Notes: a model not told the origin generated them from the sequence alone. A stretch of DNA of 29,935 bases from Rickettsia typhi (GCA_945874115.1 CAMCFD010000007.1:1-29935), one strand, 5' to 3'; positions 1 through 8,977 are shown, counted from the stretch's first letter. Numbers and translations are program-made.

Positions 1-389
1 GCATCAACTTGATTATGCTCAGGATACATACACGCCGAAGATGAATAAAAAATATTTTTGATGTTGCGCTTATAACAAACATCTAAAACATTCAGGTTAA
101 TTGTCGCCGAATTATGCATAATATCAGCATCATTTTCACCAGTAAACACAAAGCCCGCGCCACCCATATCGGCCGCAAGTTGATAAACCTCGTCAAATTT
201 ACGGTCTATGACTCTTTTGCAAAAATCTAAATCGCGCAAATCACCCACGACAAAATCATCGGCCAAAGTTTGGCTATATTCGTGAAATTTTAAGTCGACA
301 CCGCGAACCCAAAATCCCTCATTTTTCAATCTTTTAACTAAGTGGCCACCAATAAAGCCACCAGCACCGCATACTAAAGCTGTTTTCAT
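1..389 (-). CDS. GDP-mannose 3,5-epimerase-like NAD-dependent sugar epimerase (3' end cut by window edge)
   Basis: An open frame starts with ATG at 389 and runs off the left edge, giving about 129 N-terminal residues of an extended short-chain dehydrogenase. The N-terminal NAD-binding motif GAGGFIGG is at residues 8-15. The stretches LAADMGGAGF and SSACMYPEH closely resemble the corresponding parts of plant GDP-mannose 3,5-epimerase as I know them. That enzyme interconverts GDP-D-mannose and GDP-L-galactose or GDP-L-gulose. The catalytic YxxxK lies in the missing part. It starts 11 bases after the methyltransferase stop and follows a glycosyltransferase, so a role in making a nucleotide sugar for a surface glycan is inferred. 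Another nucleotide-sugar epimerase of the same superfamily remains possible. Confidence 0.8.
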   Translation of the reverse strand, partial: MKTALVCGAGGFIGGHLVKRLKNEGFWVRGVDLKFHEYSQTLADDFVVGDLRDLDFCKRVIDRKFDEVYQLAADMGGAGFVFTGENDADIMHNSATINLNVLDVCYKRNIKNIFYSSSACMYPEHNQVD

Positions 390-400
390 AATTAAAAATC

Positions 401-1201
401 TTATTTAATAGGTTTTGCCTTGATTAGCATATGCCAACCAAGTTTTTTTTCTAAAATACTGAATATTTCTTTCGGCATCACTTTAAACCAAGGCTGAAGC
501 TCATATTCATATTTTACATATTTCTCAACAACATATGGGAAAATATGATCTTGCTCAATTGAAGTCACCTCAAAACAATCCTTCAATAATTCTTTGACAT
601 TTTCCTCATCATATATAAAAGCTATCGGACAACCATTCTGAGCCTCAGGCTGATCATAACCGCCCTCGATCATAAAATTTTTCCATGAATTTTTGGCGTA
701 AAGCATGATTCTTAACTCGCCATCATCTTTGATTAATTTTCTCGCCTCTTCTATAACTTTTCTCGGATTAGTAGTATGATGTATCACACCAAAAGAATAA
801 ATAAGATCAAAACTTCCAGAAACTTTGCTTGTCAACTCTTCCGAATTGCAAGGAAATAAATTTCCCGCTAGATTATAAGTTTCGAATCTCTTTTTTGCTA
901 TCTCAACCGATTTGTCTGACAAGTCTACGCCCGTATAATCAGCCCCATTTCTGGCAAAATTTATTGCGTCAGTTCCCATGCCGCAACCTATTTCCAGAAT
1001 TTTTTTGCCTTTCCATTTATCGAATTCAGCAAACTTAGGAATATGATATTCAACAAAATATTTTCTTTTTTCAACTTCATCGAAATATTCTTTGCTGCCA
1101 AATTCTTTATTAGAATGCCTAATGTTACACGGCCTATCATTCCAATAATTTTTTACCTTAGCTATATCCGTAACCGTAGAGTTATTATAGTTTTTGTGCA
1201 T
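401..1201 (-). CDS. Class I SAM-dependent methyltransferase
   Basis: The 266-residue product has the Rossmann-fold SAM-binding motif I, EIGCGMGTD, at residues 70-78. An acidic end of beta-2 (GVDLS, 91-95) follows, then a FDLIYSFGVIHHTTNP segment typical of type-11/12 small-molecule methyltransferases. The N-terminal 60 residues are a lead-in found in some sugar or lipid methyltransferases. The substrate is not visible in the sequence. The start ATG overlaps the end of the upstream glycosyltransferase by 17 bases, and the epimerase follows after 11 bases, so the three are probably co-translated. By context it may methylate a sugar of a surface polysaccharide; this is inference. Confidence 0.85.
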   Translation of the reverse strand: MHKNYNNSTVTDIAKVKNYWNDRPCNIRHSNKEFGSKEYFDEVEKRKYFVEYHIPKFAEFDKWKGKKILEIGCGMGTDAINFARNGADYTGVDLSDKSVEIAKKRFETYNLAGNLFPCNSEELTSKVSGSFDLIYSFGVIHHTTNPRKVIEEARKLIKDDGELRIMLYAKNSWKNFMIEGGYDQPEAQNGCPIAFIYDEENVKELLKDCFEVTSIEQDHIFPYVVEKYVKYEYELQPWFKVMPKEIFSILEKKLGWHMLIKAKPIK

Positions 1202-2933
1202 ATCTATTTTCTATTTTTTTTAATAATTTGAGACTTTTAGTATATCTTTTTTTTATTATTATTTTTTTAACATAATATTTAGCAACAAAATACCATAGGT
1301 ATAAAATAATTTTTACCGGCAAAATAAATATATATCTTACCAAAGACCTATCTCTTGTTAACCATATTTTAACTTTAGATAATAAAAGATCTGAAACAAA
1401 ATAATTCTTACAAATACCTATTACATCACTTTTATGCCCAATAATCATGTGAGTTATCATTGGATTTTGAATAGGATTAAAATATTTTTTAATATCGCGA
1501 TAATATCCAGAGGTATGAACATTTATGTTAATTGTTTTAAAACTTCTTTCGCATCGCTCAAGAGCTACACATCTTAACAAAATAGACTGGGCATAAAATA
1601 ATTTTTCAAGACTGTCAAGTTGATATTTTTTAATATGTTTTTCTTCTATGCCAAAATCAAATATTAGAAGATCGGCAGTTTTGACCAGATCTTCTTTGCT
1701 AATGTTATTATCATGCTCTATAGCATTTTCTGCAAAAATAAAATGATTATCAGATTGTTTGTCAGGGATGTATTGATAAAGAAAAATATTATATTCTTTG
1801 CCAGAAATTGAACTAATCTTTTTTAAAAACTCAAACATCACTTTATTATAACCCGCATAAACAATATTAGATTTCTCCCTTAAAAGAATTATTTGTTCAT
1901 ATAAAAATGGAATAACATGATTGGTTGAGTAACAAATTTCTCCCACGCCATAATGGTTCATGTTTGAAACAGTAAACGGAATTTGCATCTCGCGTTCAAT
2001 AATTTTTCTCAAATTATTTTCGCATTGCAAAGTGTCATTTTTATTTGCAGAAATTTCTTCAACCATGCAATCTGCAAGACCCCAGCTATTTTCTTGACTT
2101 TTTACATAAGGATCAGTAACAGAATCAAAAAACTCAAAAGCGCTATTTTCCGCCTTTCTCTTTATGCTGTGAGCCCAACCACTCATTCTGGTATGATTAC
2201 AATGATATCCATAAACCTCATCTTGCAAACTCTCAACTTTCCCGCGCAATAAATGCATTCTTTTGCACAAATTCGAATCAACATGCCAGCCCAAAATCAT
2301 TCTTTCATCAAAACCGTTGATTTTAAAAATATCATCGCGCAGCATCAATTGAAAATCGCCGGGAGCATCGTAAACAATAATTGGATTACCATAAACTACC
2401 TCATTTAAATGAAGAGATTTTCCCCAATCTTTAAATTTTGCAATAATATCGGTCGGATTTTTGCGGTCTAGCGATTCCCAAAGCGGCTCAGGAACATCGA
2501 AACGCGCCAATTCATAAAAACCATCTTTGGCTTTTGCAACAACATCAGAAAGCGATTTTTGTTCGTTTTGCGGCACAAAAACCATGTCGGTGTTCGATGA
2601 CAAAATCCAGCGATTCTTCGGATTAGACCTTCTAATTGCAATATTGCGCGCCAATGGTTCGTTAACTTGCGCATGCGTTTTGTTTTTAAACAAATCATGA
2701 ATCTCGGGACGAACACGAAAAACCCGTGTCAATTTTTTCGCCTTTTCAGTCAAAGTGTCTTGAATCGCTTCAATCACCGTGGGCAAATCGTTTGAAGTGT
2801 TATAATCTACGTATAAAATTTCGTCATCTTCATGCGTCAAAACCTCGGCAATCGCGTTAAGAGAAATCGCGATTCTCTTATGCATGTTATATCCATGATT
2901 ATCATTTCTTCCATAAACAACAACTGATAACAT
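1185..2933 (-). CDS. Large GT2-like glycosyltransferase with uncharacterised C-terminal domain
   Basis: The 582-residue protein begins with a GT-A-like beta strand (MLSVVVYGRN). It has the motif ARNIAIRRS near 95-103 followed by WILSSNTDMVF (109-119), which resembles the donor/metal-binding region of family 2 glycosyltransferases. A second motif near 205-220, GFDERMILGWHVDSNL, resembles the acceptor-site acidic motif. Residues from about 320 to 530 form a second domain I do not recognise. A hydrophobic basic tail around 535-565 could associate with the membrane. It lies 49 bases after nadE and overlaps the methyltransferase. Family assignment is from motifs only; donor and acceptor are unknown. 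Confidence 0.7.
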   Translation of the reverse strand: MLSVVVYGRNDNHGYNMHKRIAISLNAIAEVLTHEDDEILYVDYNTSNDLPTVIEAIQDTLTEKAKKLTRVFRVRPEIHDLFKNKTHAQVNEPLARNIAIRRSNPKNRWILSSNTDMVFVPQNEQKSLSDVVAKAKDGFYELARFDVPEPLWESLDRKNPTDIIAKFKDWGKSLHLNEVVYGNPIIVYDAPGDFQLMLRDDIFKINGFDERMILGWHVDSNLCKRMHLLRGKVESLQDEVYGYHCNHTRMSGWAHSIKRKAENSAFEFFDSVTDPYVKSQENSWGLADCMVEEISANKNDTLQCENNLRKIIEREMQIPFTVSNMNHYGVGEICYSTNHVIPFLYEQIILLREKSNIVYAGYNKVMFEFLKKISSISGKEYNIFLYQYIPDKQSDNHFIFAENAIEHDNNISKEDLVKTADLLIFDFGIEEKHIKKYQLDSLEKLFYAQSILLRCVALERCERSFKTININVHTSGYYRDIKKYFNPIQNPMITHMIIGHKSDVIGICKNYFVSDLLLSKVKIWLTRDRSLVRYIFILPVKIILYLWYFVAKYYVKKIIIKKRYTKSLKLLKKIENRYAQKL

Positions 2934-2982
2934 TTTTTAAAAAATTAAATTACGCCAAGCAAAACAACTTGACATCGAAAAA

Positions 2983-4641
2983 TCAAGCCCAAAATTTATT
3001 ACTGATAAGATAGCGCCTGTCCTTATCAAACGACATCTTAGAAACTTTCGCTCCGATAACCGCTTGTTTTCTCTTATATTCACTTAAATAAAACAATTTT
3101 GCAATTTTTTTTACCAATTTTTCATCAAAACCCGTTTCTTCAATAACCTCTTTAATCGACTTTTCTTCTTCGATAATCTTATACAAAATTTTATCCAAAA
3201 TATCATATTCTGGCAAACTGTCGGAATCTTTTTGATCATACCTAAGTTCGGCGGTTGGCGGCTTTTCAATAATTGAATTCGGAATCAAATCAATTTTCTT
3301 ATAAACCGAAATTTCAGGAATATTTTTGTTGCGCCATTTTGAAATCGCAAAAACCTCAGTTTTATAAACATCTTTAATGGGATTATAAGCGCCACACATA
3401 TCGCCATAAATCGTCGCATATCCAACGGCCATTTCCGATTTATTTCCAGTTGAAATCACTAAATTTCCGAATTTATTTGAAATCGCCATCAACATAATTC
3501 CTCGAATTCTTGACTGCATATTTTCTTCAGTCAAATCGGGGTTTTTGCCCGAAAATTTCTCGCTTAAACTTGACAAAATCGTGTTAAATGCGTTTTCAAT
3601 TTCGATCACTTCAAGCTCAACTCCTAAATTTTTAGCACAAGTTAAAGCATCGTCTAAGCTCGCCTGAGAATTATATCGCGACGGAAGCGCAATTAACCTG
3701 ACATTTTCACTACCAAATGCGTCAACCGCAATTGTCGCAACGATCGCCGAGTCAATGCCGCCCGACATTCCGATTACAACTTTCGAAAAACCAGTTTTCT
3801 TAACATAATCGCGAAGCCCAAGCAAAATCGTGTTATAAATATCGCTTTCAAGCGATTCAAACACGACATCGCGCACAGAAAAATCAGCACTAACCTCAAC
3901 TTTTTTGTCATCACTTTTCACGAAATCAATAAAACCCGAATCTTCACAAAAACCCTTCATCGCCAAAACCAAATCACCTTTTTCATTCAAAACAAATGAC
4001 CTTCCGTCAAAAATCACCGAATCAACGCCGCCAACTTGGTTGATATAAATCAAGGGTGCTCCGGCTTTTTTCGCAAAATTTGAGGCAACTTTAATTCTTT
4101 TTTGATATTTTTTTTGCGAAAAGGGTGACGCGTTCAAACTTATAATTAAATCAGGATTTATTTCTTTGATTTGAGCAACATTTTCATCGCTCCAAATATC
4201 TTCACAAATCGGAAAAACCAACTTAAAGCCTCTAAAATCAAAAGATTCGAAGCTTTCCGCTGATTTAAAATATCTTTTTTCATCGAAAACGCCATAATTT
4301 GGCAATGTTTTCTTGAAAAATTTTTGAATAATTCGACCATCTTCAATAACAACCACGCAGTTGAATAAATTTCCTTCATCATAAAGCGGAACACCGACAG
4401 CCAGCGCACATTTTTTACCTTTGCTCAACTCGCAAATTTGCACAATTTTTTGCGAAACTTCATCAATAAAATATTTTTTTTGCAACAAATCTTCCGGCGG
4501 ATATCCCGTCAAATTAAGCTCAGAAAAAGCCACCAAATCACAGCCCGAATCAAGAGCTAGAAGATATTCGCGCTTAATCAAGCTAAAATTATATTCAAGA
4601 TCTCCAATAACGGGGTTAGTTTGAGATAAATAAATTCGCAT
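2983..4641 (-). CDS. nadE: Glutamine-dependent NAD+ synthetase
   Basis: This 552-residue enzyme makes NAD+ from deamido-NAD, ATP and glutamine, the last step of NAD synthesis. The N-terminal nitrilase-type glutaminase has its expected triad: Glu41 (FSELNLTGYPPEDLL), Lys110 or Lys111 before LPNYGVFDE, and Cys146 in FPICEDIW. The C-terminal synthetase has the ATP P-loop SGGIDSA at 293-299 and the segment STGNKSEMAVGYATIYGDM around 395-415. Length fits the bacterial two-domain family. The ATG start lies about 34 bases downstream of a perfect consensus promoter. The glycan genes follow downstream after a short gap and may be read from the same promoter. Confidence 0.97.
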   Translation of the reverse strand: MRIYLSQTNPVIGDLEYNFSLIKREYLLALDSGCDLVAFSELNLTGYPPEDLLQKKYFIDEVSQKIVQICELSKGKKCALAVGVPLYDEGNLFNCVVVIEDGRIIQKFFKKTLPNYGVFDEKRYFKSAESFESFDFRGFKLVFPICEDIWSDENVAQIKEINPDLIISLNASPFSQKKYQKRIKVASNFAKKAGAPLIYINQVGGVDSVIFDGRSFVLNEKGDLVLAMKGFCEDSGFIDFVKSDDKKVEVSADFSVRDVVFESLESDIYNTILLGLRDYVKKTGFSKVVIGMSGGIDSAIVATIAVDAFGSENVRLIALPSRYNSQASLDDALTCAKNLGVELEVIEIENAFNTILSSLSEKFSGKNPDLTEENMQSRIRGIMLMAISNKFGNLVISTGNKSEMAVGYATIYGDMCGAYNPIKDVYKTEVFAISKWRNKNIPEISVYKKIDLIPNSIIEKPPTAELRYDQKDSDSLPEYDILDKILYKIIEEEKSIKEVIEETGFDEKLVKKIAKLFYLSEYKRKQAVIGAKVSKMSFDKDRRYLISNKFWA

Positions 4642-4674
4642 TTAAACAATGATGAAATAAAAAATATTGCGAAA

Positions 4675-4703
4675 ATTATAACAAGCAAAACAATATTTGT
4701 CAA
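4675..4703 (-). promoter_or_regulatory. Consensus sigma-70 promoter for nadE
   Basis: On the minus strand a perfect TTGACA (-35, 4703-4698) is separated by exactly 17 bases from a perfect TATAAT (-10, 4680-4675). Transcription should begin about 25-30 bases before the nadE ATG. A match at all 12 positions with optimal spacing suggests strong, housekeeping-type expression. Confidence 0.85.
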
Positions 4704-4719
4704 TAATTAAGCTAAAAAT

Positions 4720-4738
4720 AGATAATCAGGAATTATCT
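4720..4738 (-). terminator. Weak hairpin downstream of the hpt operon
   Basis: Read on the minus strand, AGATAAT and ATTATCT form a 7-bp stem around a 5-base loop, followed by ATTTTTAG. A second AT-rich hairpin (AATAAAG/CTTTATT, 4750-4768) precedes it. Together they sit between the hpt stop and the nadE promoter. The stem is AT-rich, so efficiency is doubtful. Confidence 0.35.
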
Positions 4739-4837
4739 TTATTTAAGACAATAAAGTTCAGCTTTATTTAGGAAAATTTCATCGCAAAAGAGAGGCAAAA
4801 AATCAAAAGATTGACTCAAAACCCGAGACAAAACAAA

Positions 4838-5191
4838 CTATTTTTCAAGCAATTCTTCATTAATAAATTCGAGAACGCGGTTAAATTCTTCTTTAATTTT
4901 AGTTAAAACTTTTTGCTTCTCTTCGTTATTGTCTTCTGGGTGTCGCTGTGCATATTCCAAAGCCTTAGATAACTCAAAAGCACCAATTGAAGCCGCCGCA
5001 CCTTTAAAAGCATGAGCCGCCATATACCAAGAATTGCTATCGACATTTTTTATAGCTTCGTCCATTTTCACCAAATTTCTTTGCGCATTTTCAGTGAAAA
5101 TCGCGAATAATTCACGCTCAAAATCACGATCATCTTCAATCACGCTTCTTAAAAACGCCACATCAATTGCTTTCTTTTTATTTTCCGTCAT
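4838..5191 (-). CDS. Stand-alone Hpt (histidine phosphotransfer) domain protein
   Basis: The 117-residue cytoplasmic protein is a single Hpt four-helix domain. The phospho-accepting His60 sits in the motif AAHAFKGAAASIGA, the standard H-x-x-K-G-x-(A/S) pattern. No kinase, receiver or DNA-binding region is attached. It is the last gene of the operon that also encodes the YfiR-like protein (27-base gap) and the TonB-type receptor. The divergent hybrid kinase ends in a receiver and has no Hpt, so this protein is the obvious candidate to carry phosphate from that receiver to an output regulator not present in the window. The family call is secure; the partner is inferred from position. Confidence 0.93.
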   Translation of the reverse strand: MTENKKKAIDVAFLRSVIEDDRDFERELFAIFTENAQRNLVKMDEAIKNVDSNSWYMAAHAFKGAAASIGAFELSKALEYAQRHPEDNNEEKQKVLTKIKEEFNRVLEFINEELLEK

Positions 5192-5218
5192 AAAATATCA
5201 TTAATTTAAAATACAAAA

Positions 5219-5740
5219 CTATCTTCTTTCAACAATCAAGCCAATGATCGAAGAGTCAATCTTAACACCAGACTCTTTGAATGTAAGAGAATTCACAGTA
5301 AGCTCGAAATTGCGACGCCCAACATCAACAGAAAACATACCGCCATCGTTGACAAAACTGTTGAAAGTCGCTATCGTCAAAGCGCCGGACTTGTTTAGCG
5401 GCACAATCGCCGACTTCACAACTTTTTGTTTACTTTTCGCAACATAAACAACTCGACATTTTTTATAACTTCTCTTTGGATCGATATTCTCATTCAAGAT
5501 CTCAAGAACATTTTTGTCGATAAGTGGAATAATTTGCAACGAAATATCGTCAGATCCAAAAATGCAGAATCTGTTACTTTTTTCAACGGTTTCTACGTTA
5601 ACATAAACCAACTTTATAAAGTTGGCAAATGCCGCGTTAAAATCACCTTCATTCGCTTTTAATTGTTTAGAATAAAACAATAAAGCCACAAAAGTCATTA
5701 AATAAAACAACGACGATATCTTTTTAAAAAAAATTTTCAC
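5219..5740 (-). CDS. YfiR-family (DUF4154) periplasmic protein
   Basis: The 173-residue product has a signal peptide (hydrophobic core residues 8-24, likely cleavage after about residue 30). It then follows the YfiR/DUF4154 layout: an early AAFANFIKLVY helix, RFCIFGSD (Cys59), KKCRVVYV (Cys95), an ALTIATFNSFVNDGGMFSV segment and a C-terminal SGVKIDSSIIGL helix. YfiR of Pseudomonas is a periplasmic repressor of a membrane diguanylate cyclase, and family members often lie beside TonB-type receptors and kinases. Here it follows the receptor gene by 23 bases. The start is GTG. It may relay receptor occupancy to the divergent sensor kinase; this is inference. I assign the family by pattern, without a search. 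Confidence 0.75.
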   Translation of the reverse strand: MKIFFKKISSLFYLMTFVALLFYSKQLKANEGDFNAAFANFIKLVYVNVETVEKSNRFCIFGSDDISLQIIPLIDKNVLEILNENIDPKRSYKKCRVVYVAKSKQKVVKSAIVPLNKSGALTIATFNSFVNDGGMFSVDVGRRNFELTVNSLTFKESGVKIDSSIIGLIVERR

Positions 5741-5763
5741 TATATTTTCTTGGTGAAGAATAA

Positions 5764-7788
5764 TTAAAATTGCAATACGGCCTTGCCGTAATAGGTTCTG
5801 CCGACTTCTATTCTGTTGTTAAACAAAGCAGGGCCAAATTCGTTATGCCTGTCGTCCAAAATATTTTGAACACCAAAACTTAAATCTAGACTTCTGGTCG
5901 CCAAATAGCCAACTCTCGTATCCCATCTTACATAAGCCGGAACGTCAGCCTCAAAAGACTCCCTTCCCTTCAAATAATCGACGTAATAAACCATATTGTC
6001 GAACTCAATTTTTGGCGTCACATTATAAAACGATCTTATTCTAAACTGATTTCGCGGCGACATATTTCCAAAATAAGTCAATTTGTCTACGTTTAAAGCT
6101 GAAAGCGTCGCATCATTTTCATTAGATTGTGAACTCAATTTAATGTCTGACTTCAAGAAATCATAACCAACTTCAAATTTTAACTCATTCGTAACCTGCC
6201 ATTTTCCAGTAAATTCCAAACCATAAGTTTCAGCACGACCCGTATTTGAAGCGGTAGGAACGCCAGGAGCGCCTTGACTTACATCGGCGTCAAAATTCCC
6301 TAAACGCGAATATTCGTTATAAAAAATAGAAACGTCGGCCAAAGTTTTATATGTTGGCTTAATTCTATATCCAAGCTCATAAGAGATAACGTTTTCAGCC
6401 GAAGATGTAGGATTTCCTCTTGTAACCGTAGTCGCAGGATCGATTTTAATCTCGACAGCATCTTCGCCTCTAGTTGGAACACGAATCGCGCGAGAAACAG
6501 CTGTCCAAAGCGTTTGATTGCGCGAAGGGAAGTAAGTTAAGCGCGCGTTTGGCTGATATTCAAAACCAGTTTGGTCATTATGTTCAAACTTCGAACCAAC
6601 AGTAACATATAATTCATCAGCAATTATGGCAAATTTATCTTGAATAAATGCGCTGTGGACCTCAATATTTCTTTTGTTCGGGAAATATTGCAAAGGAATA
6701 TACGGATCTTCTCCAACCTCGATAGATTTTATTTTGTCTTTTACGTTTTTATAACCAAGACCCCAAATAAATTGATTATCACTAGAAAAGTTATAGAAAT
6801 GTTGAAAATCAACGTCAGCAGTTCTTTCTTGGTAATCTACAATTTGTATGTCATTACGATCGTAATATAAATATGCCTGTAACGCAATATTTGACTTTTT
6901 CGAAATAGTTTTTCCCCAGTTAAAAACTATATTCCCGCCAGTATTGTCTTTATTGCCACCTTCCGGATTTCCGAATCCTTGAAAATAATTGTTCGAAGTG
7001 TTGTTAAAAAAGTCTCCATGAACACTTATTGAATTATCTTTAATCGAAGAAACGTCATAGCGAAAACCCGCTCTATTAGCCACAATACCATCATTATTGC
7101 TTCTGCTTCCGTTATCATTAACAGAAAAATCGGCATTGGTTGTGCCATTATTCATTTTCCACATTCCTGCCCTTACTGCATGTTTTGCATAGATTCTATA
7201 AGTGTCGAGATCGTTTATTTTTCCACCATATCTGGCTTCAGTAATCGATTTATCGTTATTGCCAAAAACTTGAGATAAATATGTTCCTTGAGTTTGCGCA
7301 GAACTTTTTGTGATAATGTTTATAATACCATTCATCGCGTTCGCACCCCAAATGCTGCCACCGGGGCCTCTGATAACTTCGATTCTATCAATATCTTCAA
7401 TTACATAATCATGATTATCCCAAAATGCGCCGGAAAAAATCGGAGTATAAATTGTTAAGCCATCAACCAAAACTAAAAGCTTGCTGGCATATTGGTGATT
7501 CAAGCCCCTAGAACTAATCGCCCAAGCATTGCCGCTGATTCTTGCAACTTGTACACCCGGAACCAATCTTAAAGCCTCAGGAATTGAAGTAACGCCAGAT
7601 CTTCTGATATCTTCAGAGGATAAAACATAAACCGAAGAAGGCGCGTCAAATGAATTCTGTTTTTTCTTCGCAAGGGAGAATATATCGGAATTAAAAAAAC
7701 TGGCCTTTTCTTTCTCGGGCGCAGCTTTGGCCAAAAAACAATTAAAACAGGAAAACATCAAGATACTGACAAAAATTGTTTTTTTCAT
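5764..7788 (-). CDS. TonB-dependent outer-membrane receptor
   Basis: The 674-residue protein has a signal peptide ending near AKAA (20-23) and a plug domain at about 47-163, with SSEDIRRSGVTSIPEALRLVPGV, LVDGLTIY and RIEVIRGPGGSIWGANAMNGIINIITK. The rest is a beta-barrel with alternating strand pattern, ending in the C-terminal phenylalanine expected of outer-membrane barrels. The ligand cannot be read from sequence. The plug style (SSVYVLSSEDIRRSG) matches receptors that I associate with YfiR neighbours rather than classic siderophore receptors. It lies 5 bases after the LuxI/GNAT-like gene and 23 bases before the YfiR-like gene. No exbB, exbD or tonB is in the window. Confidence 0.95.
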   Translation of the reverse strand: MKKTIFVSILMFSCFNCFLAKAAPEKEKASFFNSDIFSLAKKKQNSFDAPSSVYVLSSEDIRRSGVTSIPEALRLVPGVQVARISGNAWAISSRGLNHQYASKLLVLVDGLTIYTPIFSGAFWDNHDYVIEDIDRIEVIRGPGGSIWGANAMNGIINIITKSSAQTQGTYLSQVFGNNDKSITEARYGGKINDLDTYRIYAKHAVRAGMWKMNNGTTNADFSVNDNGSRSNNDGIVANRAGFRYDVSSIKDNSISVHGDFFNNTSNNYFQGFGNPEGGNKDNTGGNIVFNWGKTISKKSNIALQAYLYYDRNDIQIVDYQERTADVDFQHFYNFSSDNQFIWGLGYKNVKDKIKSIEVGEDPYIPLQYFPNKRNIEVHSAFIQDKFAIIADELYVTVGSKFEHNDQTGFEYQPNARLTYFPSRNQTLWTAVSRAIRVPTRGEDAVEIKIDPATTVTRGNPTSSAENVISYELGYRIKPTYKTLADVSIFYNEYSRLGNFDADVSQGAPGVPTASNTGRAETYGLEFTGKWQVTNELKFEVGYDFLKSDIKLSSQSNENDATLSALNVDKLTYFGNMSPRNQFRIRSFYNVTPKIEFDNMVYYVDYLKGRESFEADVPAYVRWDTRVGYLATRSLDLSFGVQNILDDRHNEFGPALFNNRIEVGRTYYGKAVLQF

Positions 7789-7793
7789 ATTTA

Positions 7794-8645
7794 TTAAGCC
7801 AAATTCTTATTAATTATGTTAACTATAGGACAATCTCTCGAAAAATTATATTCTTCAAGTTCTGCCCAGATAAAATCTTTAAAAATAGAAACCGATTCAT
7901 ATCCTATCGCTTTGTACGCAGATCTATAAATTCTACAATATGGCGGAGATGCAATTCCGACCAAATAAGCACATCCTAAATCGAGAGACTTTTTGATGCA
8001 CGACTCAAGAATTTTCTCAGTCACACTTCTGTCGCGATAACCTTCGCAAACAACCAAACCGTCTATTTCTCCGTAGTTTCCGTCTTCATTGACACCCATT
8101 TCTTTGAACAAATTGCGATAGATAAATTTAGTTGCCGGAATTTCTCCAGAAACTAATTCTCCCGAGGTTGAAACCATAAGTCTGGCCCCGCCAATCACTT
8201 TTTTCTTTTTATCTAAGGCTAAAATTATATGACCTTTTTTATCATATTCACTTTCAAACCAAGTTTTTTTGTTCCATCCTCTTTCATTGCGAAACACTGC
8301 ATTTCTCAAAGAAAAATATTGATCGAGATATTTTTTCTCAGTAGTAACAACATATATCAAACCCTTTTCTTCATCTTGGGTTATAAAAAAAGTCTGCTCT
8401 TCGCAATTTTTAACAGACTTTTTATCAAAATCAACTATTTTCTCAAAATTTTGAGATGACTCGGCTAAAGTGTCGCGCAAAGTCAAATTGGCGAAGTTGT
8501 CGTTTAGTGTAACATTTTCGATCATTGTAATTTTTTTTGTCAATTCGACCTCTTTATTTCTTTTATCCGCAACCGAGTGAAACAATGTTGGCAACAAGTT
8601 GTTTAACTCTTCATTATTTCTGTTTGTTGTATTTGTCGCTCTCAT
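7794..8645 (-). CDS. GNAT-fold acyl/acetyltransferase resembling LuxI-type autoinducer synthases
   Basis: The 283-residue cytoplasmic protein has a low-complexity N-terminal 85 residues, then a GNAT domain. Residues 110-156 follow the LuxI order: Arg114 and Phe118 (LRNAVF), Trp124, an acidic ESEYD at 131-135 and Arg155 (GGARLM), which correspond to the conserved R, F, W, E/D and R of acyl-homoserine-lactone synthases. EIDGLVV (193-199) resembles the later conserved Glu. The following RDRSVTEKIL resembles the acyl-CoA-binding loop. It may be an N-acyl amino acid synthase or another GNAT instead. The ATG has a good AGAGG ribosome site 5 bases upstream. It is the first gene of the operon with the receptor, YfiR-like and Hpt genes. 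Confidence 0.65.
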   Translation of the reverse strand: MRATNTTNRNNEELNNLLPTLFHSVADKRNKEVELTKKITMIENVTLNDNFANLTLRDTLAESSQNFEKIVDFDKKSVKNCEEQTFFITQDEEKGLIYVVTTEKKYLDQYFSLRNAVFRNERGWNKKTWFESEYDKKGHIILALDKKKKVIGGARLMVSTSGELVSGEIPATKFIYRNLFKEMGVNEDGNYGEIDGLVVCEGYRDRSVTEKILESCIKKSLDLGCAYLVGIASPPYCRIYRSAYKAIGYESVSIFKDFIWAELEEYNFSRDCPIVNIINKNLA

Positions 8646-8865
8646 AAAAACCTCTTTTTTTTATTAACATCTTAAATTTTGCCATCTTTCATCAATAAAT
8701 ATTTTCAGGTTTATATTTTGATGTGTTTTTTAATTTAAAACAATAATAACAAAAAATAACAAAATTTTTAAAAAACCTTTGCTTTAATAAAATTTCCACT
8801 TATTTTAGTTATTAGTAATTTTACTTATCTTAACTAAACTAGTAAAAACAAACCAAAACAACTGG

Positions 8866-8892
8866 ATTATTGAAAAAATCAATAATTTTTTT
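8866..8892 (+). terminator. Terminator-like AT hairpin in a gene-free gap
   Basis: ATTATTGA (8866-8873) pairs with TCAATAAT (8879-8886) around an A5 loop. A run of seven T follows (8886-8892). On the plus strand this has the shape of an intrinsic terminator, although the stem has few GC pairs. No plus-strand gene precedes it, so it either blocks antisense read-through or ends a small transcript. Confidence 0.35.
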
Positions 8893-8977
8893 ATTCATAT
8901 TGATTAGACCATATTTTCACTCTGAAATCAACTATTTGTTTAGAAAAATGGTTTTTTTTACGAGTGCTGTATCATTT

